Source: a virus. Taken from it: a DNA stretch of 39,006 nt. The stretch is from IMG/VR virus record IMGVR_UViG_3300028800_000195, positions 1 through 39,006 of that record; one strand, written 5' to 3'. A program made the translations under genes and the position numbers. Shown here one piece after another: positions 38,954-39,006 of this stretch. How positions within the stretch are numbered: the first letter of the stretch is position 1; each line of letters opens with the position of its first letter. Below the pieces are notes generated by a model. That model was not told the DNA's origin, did no database searches, and saw only the letters and a list, made by a program, of their open reading frames with translations.

Positions 38954-39006
38954 TATTATCTATATTTCTCATCTATTAAAACTTGTGGCAAAACATAACT
39001 CATAAC
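38870..39006. repeat. Terminal direct repeat, right copy
   Basis: It matches 1-137 with a single base difference (t at 38996). See the left copy; together they show that the window is one full circle plus 137 bp of overlap. Confidence 0.9.

Overview
The window looks like one complete genome of a short-tailed (podovirus-like) tailed phage, probably recovered from a metagenome. The first 137 bases recur at the end (1-137 and 38870-39006, one mismatch), so the sequence closes into a circle or a terminally redundant molecule of about 38,869 bp. The genome is AT-rich, uses the standard bacterial code, and its genes have Shine-Dalgarno sites and many ATGA-type overlaps. The host cannot be read from the sequence; a Gram-negative bacterium is only a guess. 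I recognised no tRNA, integrase, DNA polymerase, primase, helicase or endolysin.

Layout. (1) 398-9609, rightward: an array of tail-fibre-type proteins built from shared modules, ending in a large fibre with a self-cleaving S74 chaperone domain; an HNH endonuclease gene sits inside the array. (2) 9709-12695, leftward: an early-type operon with an ERF single-strand annealing protein and several small DUF551-type proteins. It ends at a strong bidirectional terminator and starts from a promoter that overlaps a divergent promoter for a small helix-turn-helix regulator (12789-13049). (3) 13050-13700: a structured region with inverted repeats and a GC-rich palindrome, a candidate origin or leader. 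(4) 13700-17665, rightward: an unknown protein, RusA resolvase, small terminase, an HNH endonuclease and large terminase. The large terminase has a +1 frame change exactly in its Walker A motif. (5) 17812-25403: small accessory genes, portal, membrane and basic proteins, and a scaffold-like protein. (6) 26254-29006: the major capsid gene. (7) 29020-37346: head-tail adaptor, tail, stabilisation and ejection-type proteins. (8) 37336-38953 and 87-275, leftward: small genes, a multi-zinc-ribbon HNH protein and a ribbon-helix-helix regulator.

The outstanding feature is the major capsid gene. It is cut into five exons by four group I introns of about 222, 218, 214 and 1151 nt. Each splice site is supported by a P1 helix with the expected U.G pair and by exact restoration of an N4gp56-type capsid reading frame of 315 codons. 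The P7 helix is supported by compensating base changes between introns. The fourth intron carries an antisense double-motif LAGLIDADG endonuclease gene inserted in its P9 hairpin. Introns 2 and 3 lie only 39 nt apart at nearly identical target sites, which suggests local spread of an intron inside one gene. An antisense HNH gene lies just upstream. With three more HNH genes elsewhere (tail array, terminase junction, leftward cluster), homing elements occupy or border the most conserved virion genes.
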